From Onishia niordana (GTDB lineage Bacteria; Pseudomonadota; Gammaproteobacteria; Pseudomonadales; Halomonadaceae), in assembly GCF_004798965.1 (NCBI RefSeq), contig NZ_SDSD01000001.1, forward strand, positions 744,001-808,000: a stretch of 64,000 nucleotides of DNA, given 5' to 3'. The translations under genes and the position numbers were made by a program. The notes under the pieces were generated by a model. The model searched no databases. It was given only the letters and a program-made list of their open reading frames with translations, and was not told the origin of the DNA. Shown here piece after piece: positions 43,662 to 52,432 of this stretch. The first letter of the stretch is position 1, and each line of letters begins with the position of its first letter.

Positions 43662-44195
43662 ATGTTAGCCCCTCTTACCCGCCACCTTTGCATGACAGGT
43701 CTGCTGTCGCTGCTGGCTTTTGCCCCCAACGCACTGGCCCAGCAGGGCCCATCGGATCAAGCCCGTACCGATATCACCACCGAGCAATTCAGTGACTGGG
43801 AGGTCGTCTGCCCCAGCGAGGCCCGCCAGGGGAACTGCACCATGAACCAGGTGGTCAGCAATGCCGAGAGTAACCAGCCCTTGATGCGAGTGGTAGTCGC
43901 CTACCCGCCACAACTCGAGGGTAGCCCTGCAATCACTATCCTGCTGCCGCTGGGCGTGCGCCTGGCCCCGGGACTGCAGCTGAGCGCAGGAAGCGGACAG
44001 CCCGCCCAATTCCCCTATCAGGTCTGTCAGCAGCAAGGATGCCGCGCCGACCTGCCGCTCGAGCCGTCGATGTTTCAGGCACTACGCGCCGGTAGCAGCG
44101 CGACCGTGAGCTTCGTCGACCCTCGCGGCAACCGCAGGGACCTGGACATCTCGCTGATGGGCTTCACCGATGCGAGCCAGAGAATCGCGCCCTGA
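43662..44195 (+). CDS. Invasion-associated locus B (IalB) family protein, exported
   Basis: The 177-residue protein has a Sec signal peptide ending near NALAQ and an IalB domain: FSDWEVVCP, a Cys-containing GNCTMNQVVS, ITILLPLGVRLAPGLQL and a CQQQGCRADLPL pair that could form a disulfide. IalB proteins are common in free-living proteobacteria, where the role is unknown. AAGGAGG precedes the ATG by 9 bases. The gene is flanked by unrelated betaine genes and ends at its own terminator. Confidence 0.85.
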   Translation: MLAPLTRHLCMTGLLSLLAFAPNALAQQGPSDQARTDITTEQFSDWEVVCPSEARQGNCTMNQVVSNAESNQPLMRVVVAYPPQLEGSPAITILLPLGVRLAPGLQLSAGSGQPAQFPYQVCQQQGCRADLPLEPSMFQALRAGSSATVSFVDPRGNRRDLDISLMGFTDASQRIAP

Positions 44196-44212
44196 GCATA
44201 GCACCGAAAACG

Positions 44213-44243
44213 AAAAAGCCCCGGCACAAGGCCGGGGCTTTTT
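44213..44243. terminator. Bidirectional terminator after the IalB-like gene
   Basis: Perfect 13-base arms (44213-44225, 44231-44243) begin AAAAA and end TTTTT, with a 5-base loop. It serves the plus-strand gene and possibly etfB on the minus strand. Confidence 0.9.
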
Positions 44244-44370
44244 ACTGAGGGAGCCATGAAACAAGGGGAGTACAGCTGGTCGATGCTGCGTGCACCGGCA
44301 ACACCACTACCGCCCGCCGATCGCTATCATCTAGCGCCCAACTGCTGGCAGCAATGGCGCAACGCCTGCT

Positions 44371-45195
44371 CTAGCGCAGCACTCCCTCATCCTTGAGCAG
44401 TTTGTAGATGGCTTCGGCACCCTCGTCGGGCGTGACATCCGAAAGAACCTGACCACCACCGCCTTCGGCCTTGGCCGCCGCGGCCTTGAAACGATCCCGG
44501 GCTGAGGCAGCCTTGACGATCTTGAGACGCTTGGGCCGTTTACGGGCCGGCTGCATCGTCCAGCTGGAGAGTGCCTCATCCTTGCAGGCATCTACCGTCA
44601 ACGACTGGCATTCACCGCGGCGCGCCGGGCCAAAGGCACTCTGGCGTGCCGCGGGAGCGGCACTGTCAACGGTCACGATAGCTGGCAGACGGACCTTGAG
44701 CCGTCGGCGCTGGCCGCGCGGCAGTGCCTGCAGTACCGTCGCCACCCCCTGACTCACCTCCTCGATGGCGGCCAGCCCTTGCACCAGAGGCCACCCCAGG
44801 CGTTCAGCCAGCAGATACGCCAGCATGCCCGACCCTTCGCCCTGCTCGGCACGTTCACCGGCAATCACCAGCTGCGGTCCCCAGTCCTCCAGCGCTTCGC
44901 CGAGGGCCACGCTGACATCGCTGCCAGCGGGCTGCTCGAGTAGCGTCAGATCCTTGAACCCCATGCCCAGATAGCCGCGCAGGGCCTGCTCGCTGTCCGC
45001 ATCGTAGCGGCCGGCATGCACCAGGCGTGTCTGCGCCTCGGGAAGCGAGAGAGCCAGCTCCACACCACGAGCATCGAGATCGGCACGCCGCCCCCGGCCG
45101 GTCACCGGATGGCGACCGACAGAGACCAAGGCGACGACATCCAGAACCGGGGTCGTCGAAGCACGCCGTTTGGGTGCTTGGATATCAGGCGGCAT
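44371..45195 (-). CDS. etfB: Electron transfer flavoprotein beta subunit (dimethylglycine cluster)
   Basis: This 274-residue protein has the ETF-beta core (VVALVSVGRHPVTG, VIAGERAEQGEGSGMLAYLLAERLG, RRLKVRLPAIVTVD) and a charged C-terminal tail. It pairs with the alpha subunit to carry electrons from the dimethylglycine demethylase to the respiratory chain. The ORF is open to 45306, but AAGGAGG lies 6 bases before the ATG at 45195. That start lies inside the end of etfA (11-base overlap), pointing to translational coupling. Confidence 0.87.
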   Translation of the reverse strand: MPPDIQAPKRRASTTPVLDVVALVSVGRHPVTGRGRRADLDARGVELALSLPEAQTRLVHAGRYDADSEQALRGYLGMGFKDLTLLEQPAGSDVSVALGEALEDWGPQLVIAGERAEQGEGSGMLAYLLAERLGWPLVQGLAAIEEVSQGVATVLQALPRGQRRRLKVRLPAIVTVDSAAPAARQSAFGPARRGECQSLTVDACKDEALSSWTMQPARKRPKRLKIVKAASARDRFKAAAAKAEGGGGQVLSDVTPDEGAEAIYKLLKDEGVLR

Positions 45196-46522
45196 TGCGG
45201 GCCTCCTTATCAGTAGTGGCGGACGCGTCTGAGGATTCGGTCGCCCCTTCCTGCCCGCGCGCGGATTGAACCCGAGCGACCAATGCCGAGAGAACCGCGG
45301 CGGCATCGCCGATCACCGCCAGGTCGGCCCGCTTGACCATGTCACAGCCGGCATCCATGTTAATGGAAATGACCTTTTCGCAAGGCTGGATGCCCTGCAA
45401 ATGCTGGATGGCGCCACTGATACCCACTGCCACGTAGACGCGGGCGGTCACCCAGGTACCGGTGGCCCCCACCTGACGATCGCGGGGCATGTAGCCATCG
45501 TCGACCGCCACGCGAGAAGCGCCTTCCGTTGCCCCCAATACCTTGGCGGCTTCATGGAAACCGTCCCAATCACGCACGCCGTTGCCGGCGGAGAGAATGA
45601 ACTCGGCTTCAGACAGCGCAACGCCGGCAGGATCGACGGGCACTTGGCCAAGATCCTCGATCCAGGGCGCATCGACGCCGCCCGGCAAGGCCGGCTCAGA
45701 GACTTCAGGCAGGCCGGCTTCAAGCATCAGCGGCGTCGCCGCGTGACGCGTCTCGCTGATCGGCTCGGCGCATTCGGCCAGAGCCATCACCAAGCGCGGC
45801 ATTGGGCGCAGAATATCCTTGCTGCCCGCGGCACCTCGTGCGGTGCACTGCCAGCCAAGCGGCGCCTCCGGGTCCTCGATCACTTGCCAAAGGCCAGTGA
45901 CAGGGCGCTCTCCCAACCGCGCCGCCATCCGACGACCCAGATCACCACCACCGAGACCTGAATCCGGCAACAGCCAGTGACGCGGCGCAAATTCACGCTC
46001 GACGGCCTCGAGCAATACCAGACGACGTTCCGGCGCGAAGCCCTCGACCGCCTCGAGTGCGATCACTCGGTCGGCGCCGGCCTCGTCCACATCTTCCGGG
46101 GCTGCCCCGAAGGTCACTACCGCCACGGCGCCCCGAGCATCGGGATCGGCATCGGCGAGCTGACGGGCCAACCCCAGCAGGTCGCGATCGTGGCCAGACA
46201 GGCGACCACCCCCCATGTCCGGCACCACCGTCACCAGGAACGCCGGCTCGTCGATCTCGACGCGGGGCTTACTGACGGCAGCCGAGGCCCGTGCACCGCC
46301 AGCGCCTTGACCCTGCTGAACGCCACTGCGGTCAATGCGCCTGATGCCATGGGGCCCCATGAAGCCCACGGCATGCGGATTCTTGCGGACCAGGCCCTGC
46401 GGCCCCATCCATTCGCTGGCCGCCCCTCGACCGAGTTCCGCCAGCACCTCCAGGTGCTTGGGATGCAGTCGGTTGCGGGCAATCCATTCCTTACGCGGAT
46501 CTCGACGTAAAATCTCACTCAT
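45185..46522 (-). CDS. etfA: Electron transfer flavoprotein alpha subunit (dimethylglycine cluster)
   Basis: The 445-residue protein ends with the ETF-alpha FAD domain (AVDDGYMPRDRQVGATG, VAVGISGAIQHLQGI, IVSINMD-like KVISINMDAG). It is longer than a standard alpha subunit (about 310) because of an N-terminal extension of roughly 100 residues starting SEILRRDPRKEWIARN, a feature I associate with the dgc-linked ETFs. The ATG at 46522 overlaps the dgcB stop by one base (TGATG) and is preceded by GGAGG. Confidence 0.87.
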   Translation of the reverse strand: MSEILRRDPRKEWIARNRLHPKHLEVLAELGRGAASEWMGPQGLVRKNPHAVGFMGPHGIRRIDRSGVQQGQGAGGARASAAVSKPRVEIDEPAFLVTVVPDMGGGRLSGHDRDLLGLARQLADADPDARGAVAVVTFGAAPEDVDEAGADRVIALEAVEGFAPERRLVLLEAVEREFAPRHWLLPDSGLGGGDLGRRMAARLGERPVTGLWQVIEDPEAPLGWQCTARGAAGSKDILRPMPRLVMALAECAEPISETRHAATPLMLEAGLPEVSEPALPGGVDAPWIEDLGQVPVDPAGVALSEAEFILSAGNGVRDWDGFHEAAKVLGATEGASRVAVDDGYMPRDRQVGATGTWVTARVYVAVGISGAIQHLQGIQPCEKVISINMDAGCDMVKRADLAVIGDAAAVLSALVARVQSARGQEGATESSDASATTDKEARNAA

Positions 46523-48501
46523 CACGACACCTCCACGGCCTGAGGCCCTTGTGCCTGGGAACGGTCGCCGGCGCTCGCCGGTGCCTCTACCAGTGCATTG
46601 GCAACGAGTTCCGCGATGTCGCGCACCTCGGCGGTAGAGTCGACCACGCCCTCAAGCATGGCGGTACACTGCGGGCAACCCACCGCCACCATATCGGCAC
46701 CCGTCTCGCCAACGTCGCCCATACGCATGTCGGGAATACGTTGCTTGCCCGGAACGTCGGTGATGGCAGCCCCGCCGCCGCCACCGCAGCAGCGCGAGCG
46801 GAAGCCGGAGCGCTCCATCTCGGCGACCTCGATACCCAGCGCCTTGAGCACATTGCGCGGTGCCTCGAACTCGCCGTTATAGCGACCGAGATAGCAGGGA
46901 TCGTGGTAGGTCACCCGACCGCCCTTCCAGGGAGCGAAGGCCAGCTTGCCGGCATCATAGAGTTCGGCGATGAAGGTCGAGTGGTGACGCACCTCGTACT
47001 CGCCACCCAGCTCGCCATACTCGTTGCCGAGCACATGGAAGCTGTGCGGGTCACAGGTAACGATACGCTTGAAACGATACTTCGACAGGGTGGCGATATT
47101 GCGTTTGGCCAGGCTCTGGAAGGTGGCCTCATCGCCCAGGCGCCGCGCCACGTCGCCGCTGTCGCGCTCCTCGTCACCGAGCACGGCAAAGTCGACATCA
47201 GCGGCACGCAATACCTTGACCAGTGAACGCAGCGTACGCTGGTTACGCATGTCATAGGCGCCATCACCCAACCACAACAGCACCTCGGCTTCACCACGAT
47301 CGGCCATCAATGGCAGCGCTAGGTCAGCGGCCCAGTGCATGCGGGCGCCGGGGTCGAAGCCGCCGGGGTTGTCGGTCGCGATCAGGTTGTCGAGGACCTC
47401 TGCCCCTTTATTGGGGGTATTGCCGTGCTCAAGGGTCATGAAACGGCGCATGTCGACGATGGCATCGACATGCTCGATCATCATCGGGCACTCCTCGACG
47501 CAGGCGCGACAGGTGGTGCACGACCACAGGGTATCGGCGTCTACCAGTGCCTTGCCCTGGCGAGCCACGATGGGCCCATCGGCACTGCCTTCATGCTCCC
47601 CTACCGGCTTGCCGGGATAAGGGCTGCCGGCATACTCGGCATCACTGCCGCCGGCCATACCGACGACCATGTCCTGGATCAGCTTCTTGGGATTGAGCGG
47701 CTGGCCGGCGGCGAAGGCGGGGCATACCGCCTCGCAGCGACCACACTGCACGCAGGCATCGAACCCGAGCAGTTGATTCCAGGTAAAGTCACTGGGCGTT
47801 TCCACGCCCAGCGGCGCCTCGTGGTCGTCCAGGTTCAGCGCCTTGAGACCCGTCGAGCGCCCTTCGCCTCCCTCTTTAGTGGAGAAACGGTCAGGACGGC
47901 GATGGAAGGCCAGATGAAGGGCACCGGCAAAGGCGTGCTTCATGGGCCCGCCCCAGGTCATGCCGAAGAACATCTCGCCCAGGCCCCAGACCAACACGGC
48001 GGAGAGCACCAGCGCCAGGATCCAGCTGCCGAAATCTTCAGGCAACAGACCGACGGCGGGCAGGGTAATGGCGAAGGTGCTCAGCGAGAAGGCCATCAGG
48101 CTTTTGGGCAGCCGCATCCACGGGCCCTTGGAAAGGCGAGCCGGCGGGTTGCGACGGCGGCGAGCCACGAAGCAGCTGCCGGCAAACATGGTGGCACTAG
48201 CGGCAAGCAGCACCCAGCCGAGGATGCCTTCGGCCAAGCCCAGGCCGTGCACCAGGACCATCAGCACGGCCGCCGCGACGAATCCGCCGGCGGTGGCCAC
48301 GTGCGTATTGGATATCATCTTGTCGCGGGCGACCACATGGTGGAGATCCACCAGGTAGCGACGCGGGATGGCGGCTAGCCCCTTGAGCAGGGAAACGGGG
48401 GCGGGACGACCTTGGCGCCACAGGCGGACACGCCGCCAGGCACCGACCACCGCCAGCGCCAGTGCACCAGCGATCAGGATCGGCAGGAGGGTATCGAGCA
48501 T
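46522..48501 (-). CDS. dgcB: Dimethylglycine catabolism protein B, membrane Fe-S oxidoreductase
   Basis: This 659-residue protein has an N-terminal membrane part with several spans, two ferredoxin motifs (CVQCGRCEAVCPAF and CTTCRACVEECPMM) and two CCG cysteine-rich domains ending with CCGGGGGAAITD and VAVGCPQC. It resembles heterodisulfide-reductase/GlpC-type electron carriers. With DgcA and the ETF it is needed for dimethylglycine demethylation, presumably linking electrons to quinone. It starts 91 bases after dgcA ends. Confidence 0.9.
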   Translation of the reverse strand: MLDTLLPILIAGALALAVVGAWRRVRLWRQGRPAPVSLLKGLAAIPRRYLVDLHHVVARDKMISNTHVATAGGFVAAAVLMVLVHGLGLAEGILGWVLLAASATMFAGSCFVARRRRNPPARLSKGPWMRLPKSLMAFSLSTFAITLPAVGLLPEDFGSWILALVLSAVLVWGLGEMFFGMTWGGPMKHAFAGALHLAFHRRPDRFSTKEGGEGRSTGLKALNLDDHEAPLGVETPSDFTWNQLLGFDACVQCGRCEAVCPAFAAGQPLNPKKLIQDMVVGMAGGSDAEYAGSPYPGKPVGEHEGSADGPIVARQGKALVDADTLWSCTTCRACVEECPMMIEHVDAIVDMRRFMTLEHGNTPNKGAEVLDNLIATDNPGGFDPGARMHWAADLALPLMADRGEAEVLLWLGDGAYDMRNQRTLRSLVKVLRAADVDFAVLGDEERDSGDVARRLGDEATFQSLAKRNIATLSKYRFKRIVTCDPHSFHVLGNEYGELGGEYEVRHHSTFIAELYDAGKLAFAPWKGGRVTYHDPCYLGRYNGEFEAPRNVLKALGIEVAEMERSGFRSRCCGGGGGAAITDVPGKQRIPDMRMGDVGETGADMVAVGCPQCTAMLEGVVDSTAEVRDIAELVANALVEAPASAGDRSQAQGPQAVEVS

Positions 48502-48592
48502 CTCGGCTCACCTCGCAATATTGGAATTGTTGGGCGGCCCGGCCATCACTGACCGGGCCGCTGAGGGCTTCAAGTGCTACGCCAATGGGCGC

Positions 48593-50665
48593 TTAGAAGT
48601 CCTTGCAGAGACGCAGGGCGTCGTAGATAGCCGCATGGGTGTTGCGCGGCGCGGTGCAGTCACCGAGACGGAACAGCAGCGGCTCTTCACCTTCCTCGCT
48701 CAAGCATGGCTGCGGCTGGATGGCGTAGAGGGCCTCCAGGTCCACCTGTCCCTTGTTGCGGGACTTATCCTTGAGCGCGTAGTAAAGCGCCTCATCGGGA
48801 CGCACGCCGTTCTCGACGACCACTTGATCGACCACGCGCTCTTCCTGAGTCCCGGTATACTCGTTCTCGAGTACCGCGACCAGTGAATCGCCCTCGCGAT
48901 AGACCTTGTGCAGCATCAGGTCGGAGGTCATGATCACCTCCTTCTGATAAAGACTCCGGTAGTAGGTCGGGAAGGTGGTCCCCCCCACCGCCGCGCCTGG
49001 CTTGATGTCATCGGTGACGATCTCGACCTTGGCCCCCTTGTCGGCCAAGTAGTCCGCCGCGGACATCCCGGAGAACTCGCACAGCGCATCATAGATCAGC
49101 ACGTTCTTGCCCGGCTCTACCTTGCCATTGAGAATGTCCCAGGTGCTCACGACCAAGCTTTCATCCTGATTCTCAGAGTAGCCCCACTCTGGATACTGCT
49201 CGAGGTAAGGATGACCACCGGTGGCTAGCACCACGATGTCCGGACGCAGATCAAGAATGGTTGCCTCATCGGCACGCGTGCCCATGCGCTGGTCAACCTT
49301 GAGGCGATCCAGTTCGAGCTGGAACCAGCGGGTGATGCCGGCAATCTGATCACGCTGCGGTGCCTTGGAGGCGGTGGTGATCTGCCCCCCTAGCTGATCT
49401 GCAGCCTCGAACAGCGTGACCTCATGACCTCGCTCGGCGGCGACGCGCGCCGCTTCCATGCCACCAGGACCACCGCCGACCACCACGACCTTGCGCTTCT
49501 TGCCTTCGGTCTGCTCGATGATGTGCGGCAGCCCCATGTACTCGCGCGACGTGGCGGCGTTCTGGATGCACAGCACGTCGAGTCCCTGATACTGACGGTC
49601 GATGCAGTAGTTGGCGCCCACGCACTGCTTGATCTGGTCGACCTGATCCATCTTGATCTTGGTGATCAGGTGCGGGTCAGCAATGTGCGCGCGCGTCATG
49701 CCCACGAGGTCCACATACCCCCCCTCGAGGATACGCTGGGCCTGATTGGGATCCTTGATGTTCTGGGCGTGGATGACCGGCGCCTTGACCACTTCCTTGA
49801 CGCCCGCTGCCAGGTGCAGGAAGGGCTCCGGCGGATAGGCCATGTTGGGAATGACGTTGGCCAGGGTGTCATGGGTGTCGCAGCCCGAGCCGACCACACC
49901 GAAGAAATCGACCATGCCGGTTTCATCGTAATAGGCGGCGATCTGCTTCATGTCATCGTGGGACAGGCCGTCCGGATGGAACTCGTCGCCGCAGATGCGC
50001 AGGCCGACGCAGAAGTCGTCGCCGACCTCGGCGCGTACCGCCTTGAGCACCTCCATGCCGAAACGCATGCGGTTCTCGAAGCTGCCGCCCCACTCGTCGG
50101 TCCGCTTGTTGACGCGCGGGCTCCAGAACTGGTCGATCAGGTGCTGGTGCACGGCGGACAGCTCGACGCCATCCAGGCCACCTTCCTTCGCACGACGCGC
50201 GGCCTGAGCGAAGTCACCGATAATGCGCCAGATATCCTCTTCTTCGATGGTCTTGCAGGTCGAGCGGTGAACCGGCTCGCGAATACCCGAGGGCGACAGC
50301 AGGGTCGACCAGTCGAAGCCGTCCCAGCGTGAGCGACGTCCCATGTGGGTGATCTGGATCATGATCTTGCCGCCGTGCTTGTGCACCGCGTCCGCCAGAT
50401 TCTGGAAGTGCGGAATGATCCGGTCGGTAGCCAGGTTCACCGAGCTCCACCAGCCCTGGGGACTGTCGATGGAGACCACTGAAGAACCACCGCAGATGCA
50501 CAGGCCGCAGCCGCCCTTGGCCTTTTCCTCGTAGTACTTCACGTACCGGTCGGTGGTCATGCCGCCGTCGGTGGCATGCACTTCAGCGTGTGCGGTGCTG
50601 ACCACGCGGTTACGAATGGTCAGATTGCCGATTTTGATCGGCTGGAAGATCGCGTCGAATGCCAT
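48593..50665 (-). CDS. dgcA: Dimethylglycine demethylase subunit A, NADH:flavin oxidoreductase family
   Basis: The 690-residue protein is of the 2,4-dienoyl-CoA reductase/trimethylamine dehydrogenase type. It has an Old Yellow Enzyme barrel (about 1-340), a [4Fe-4S] segment (CVGANYCIDR and CIQNAATSREYMG) and a C-terminal dinucleotide-binding part (KVVVVGGGPGGMEAARVAAERG). It converts dimethylglycine to sarcosine and formaldehyde, passing electrons to DgcB/ETF. It follows the DUF5943 gene by 12 bases, so it belongs to one operon with it. Confidence 0.92.
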   Translation of the reverse strand: MAFDAIFQPIKIGNLTIRNRVVSTAHAEVHATDGGMTTDRYVKYYEEKAKGGCGLCICGGSSVVSIDSPQGWWSSVNLATDRIIPHFQNLADAVHKHGGKIMIQITHMGRRSRWDGFDWSTLLSPSGIREPVHRSTCKTIEEEDIWRIIGDFAQAARRAKEGGLDGVELSAVHQHLIDQFWSPRVNKRTDEWGGSFENRMRFGMEVLKAVRAEVGDDFCVGLRICGDEFHPDGLSHDDMKQIAAYYDETGMVDFFGVVGSGCDTHDTLANVIPNMAYPPEPFLHLAAGVKEVVKAPVIHAQNIKDPNQAQRILEGGYVDLVGMTRAHIADPHLITKIKMDQVDQIKQCVGANYCIDRQYQGLDVLCIQNAATSREYMGLPHIIEQTEGKKRKVVVVGGGPGGMEAARVAAERGHEVTLFEAADQLGGQITTASKAPQRDQIAGITRWFQLELDRLKVDQRMGTRADEATILDLRPDIVVLATGGHPYLEQYPEWGYSENQDESLVVSTWDILNGKVEPGKNVLIYDALCEFSGMSAADYLADKGAKVEIVTDDIKPGAAVGGTTFPTYYRSLYQKEVIMTSDLMLHKVYREGDSLVAVLENEYTGTQEERVVDQVVVENGVRPDEALYYALKDKSRNKGQVDLEALYAIQPQPCLSEEGEEPLLFRLGDCTAPRNTHAAIYDALRLCKDF

Positions 50666-50677
50666 GGTTATGCTTCC

Positions 50678-51223
50678 TCAGCCCTGTGGGGTGTCGAGCG
50701 GACGGGTAACGAAAAATCCGACGTCGCAGCCTTCTTCGGCTCCGCTCTGCGTCTGTTCGGCGACGGTGCGCAACTCGCTGCCACGCGCGGAAAGGATCTG
50801 GTCCATGGCACCGGCGAACCAACCGGTAAACATGTACTCGATCTTCCGGTCGACCTTGCCCATCTGATAGACGAAGGCGCTGTGCTCAAGGCGTACACGA
50901 CAGGTACCGGCGTCGAGATCGATGGCCTCGGTGATGAACAGTCCCCAGCCGCGCTGCGAGAGACGCTTCATGTAGTGTTCGAAGACGTCCACACCCTCGA
51001 GGCCGTGGCACTCGGCTTCCTTCTCGCACCAGTGCCAGGCACTCTTGTAGCCGGCTTTGTAAAGAATCTCGGCGTACTTCTCGGCGCCCAGCGCTTCTTC
51101 CACGGCCATGTGGTTGTTGATGAAAAAGTGACGCGGCACATACAGCATGGGCAGGGCGTCAGTCGTCCAGATACCGGTGTCGGCATCTACCTCTATGGGC
51201 AGTTCGGGGGCCATCTTGGTCAC
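50678..51223 (-). CDS. DUF5943 protein of the dimethylglycine operon
   Basis: This 181-residue soluble protein is the usual companion of dgcA in Pseudomonas-type clusters and has no established function. Its C-terminal half (QTQSGAEEGCDVGFFVTRPL) and the YKAGYKSAWHWCEKEA helix recall 4-vinyl-reductase (V4R) small-molecule-binding domains. It may bind an intermediate or help assemble the demethylase; that is inference. It lies between the M19-like gene (55 bases upstream) and dgcA (12 bases downstream). Confidence 0.8.
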   Translation of the reverse strand: MTKMAPELPIEVDADTGIWTTDALPMLYVPRHFFINNHMAVEEALGAEKYAEILYKAGYKSAWHWCEKEAECHGLEGVDVFEHYMKRLSQRGWGLFITEAIDLDAGTCRVRLEHSAFVYQMGKVDRKIEYMFTGWFAGAMDQILSARGSELRTVAEQTQSGAEEGCDVGFFVTRPLDTPQG

Positions 51224-51278
51224 GGGGTGTCTCGCTTACGTTGTTGTTGGTCTCGAATCTATCGGATAGCGGCGCCGT

Positions 51279-52256
51279 TCAGGCGCCCCACACGTCCTTA
51301 AGGGTGCGGACCCAGTTCTCGCCCATGATCTTGCGCACCTGGCGCTCGCTCATGCCGCGACGGAGCAGCGCGTCGGTGAGGTTCGGGAACTCGCCGATGG
51401 TGCGGATACCCTCGGGATTGATGATATCGCCGAAGCGGGTCAGGCGACGCGCATAGCCCTTGTCATGGGTCAGCCACTCAAAGAAGTCATGACCGTGGCC
51501 CTGGGTGAAGTCGGTACCGATACCGATGGCATCTTCACCGACGATGTTCATGACGTACTCGATGGCTTCGACATAGTCGTCAACGGTGGCGTCGACGCCG
51601 GCACGCAGGAAGGGAGTGAACATGGTCACGCCGACGAAGCCGCCGTTGTCGGCGATGAACTTGAGTTCGGCGTCGGACTTGTTGCGCGGGTGTTCCTTGA
51701 GCCCAGACGGCAGGCAGTGCGAGTAGCAGACCGGCTTCTCGGAGGCCTCGATGACCTCACGAGAGGTATTCTCGCCAACGTGGGAGAGATCGCACATGAT
51801 GCCCACACGGTTCATCTCGGCGACGACCTCACGGCCAAAGCCGGACAGGCCGCCGTCACGCTCGTAGCAGCCGGTACCCACCAGGTTCTGGGTGTTGTAG
51901 CACATCTGCACGATGCCCACGCCAAGCTTCTTGAAGATCTCGATATAACCGAGCTGGTCTTCGAAGGCATGGGCGTTCTGGAAACCGTAGATGATGCCGG
52001 TCTTGCCCTCTTCCTTGGCCCGTGCAATGTCGGCGGTGGTCCGTACCGGCAGCACCAGATCCGAGCTATCGGCCATCAGGGCATTGGTCTTGACGATGTT
52101 GTCGACGGTTGCCTGAAAACCTTCCCAGACGGAGACGGTGCAGTTGGCCGCGGTCAGACCACCCTTGCGCATGTCCTCGAACAGCTCACGGTTCCATTTG
52201 GCGATGACGAGACCATCGATAACGATGGCGTCCTGATGCAGGTCGGAAGAGGTCAT
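51279..52256 (-). CDS. M19 (renal dipeptidase-like) protein with altered metal site
   Basis: The 325-residue protein has the M19 amidohydrolase fold: DLSHVG, VCYSHCLPSGLKEHPRN and AIGIGTDFTQG keep the later metal and substrate residues. However, the first-site HxD of canonical dipeptidases is missing (IDGLVIAKWN, with Leu16 and Ile18 where His and Asp belong). The bridging Glu region reads GFQNAHAFED, so that Glu is also absent. It is the first gene of the DUF5943-dgcA-dgcB-etfA-etfB operon. Ordinary dipeptidase activity is doubtful; a role in dimethylglycine metabolism is likely by context. The start at 52256 has GGAG upstream. Confidence 0.82.
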   Translation of the reverse strand: MTSSDLHQDAIVIDGLVIAKWNRELFEDMRKGGLTAANCTVSVWEGFQATVDNIVKTNALMADSSDLVLPVRTTADIARAKEEGKTGIIYGFQNAHAFEDQLGYIEIFKKLGVGIVQMCYNTQNLVGTGCYERDGGLSGFGREVVAEMNRVGIMCDLSHVGENTSREVIEASEKPVCYSHCLPSGLKEHPRNKSDAELKFIADNGGFVGVTMFTPFLRAGVDATVDDYVEAIEYVMNIVGEDAIGIGTDFTQGHGHDFFEWLTHDKGYARRLTRFGDIINPEGIRTIGEFPNLTDALLRRGMSERQVRKIMGENWVRTLKDVWGA

Positions 52257-52359
52257 GAAGGGTACTCCAAGCAAGAAGATGACTTGCCGGCAGCATAGCC
52301 CCGGGACTGCCCCGCTCGTCGCTTGGAAGCGACCGGGAGTTTTCCAAAAACGTCAGAGC

Positions 52360-52365
52360 TGTCGC
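52360..52365 (-). promoter_or_regulatory. TGTCGC hexamer upstream of the dgc operon
   Basis: The hexamer is in the 155-base gap between the M19-like gene and mtgA, about 104 bases before the operon start. It is shared with the other betaine-related promoters. Confidence 0.35.
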
Positions 52366-52388
52366 GATCGCGATATTAGCATCCGACT

Positions 52389-52432
52389 ATTACAAGCGTT
52401 CGAGGTAGGTATTACAGGCGTTCGAGGTAGGA
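52389..52432. repeat. 22-bp tandem duplication at the 3' end of mtgA
   Basis: Units 52389-52410 and 52411-52432 agree at 20 of 22 positions. The mtgA stop codon (52412-52414) lies in the second unit, so the first unit is a downstream copy of the gene's last codons. The unit is not a multiple of three. Confidence 0.85.

Noticed and set aside
43662..44195. Pathogenicity signal from the IalB-like protein
   Set aside because: IalB domains are widespread in environmental proteobacteria, so the name gives no evidence of invasion.
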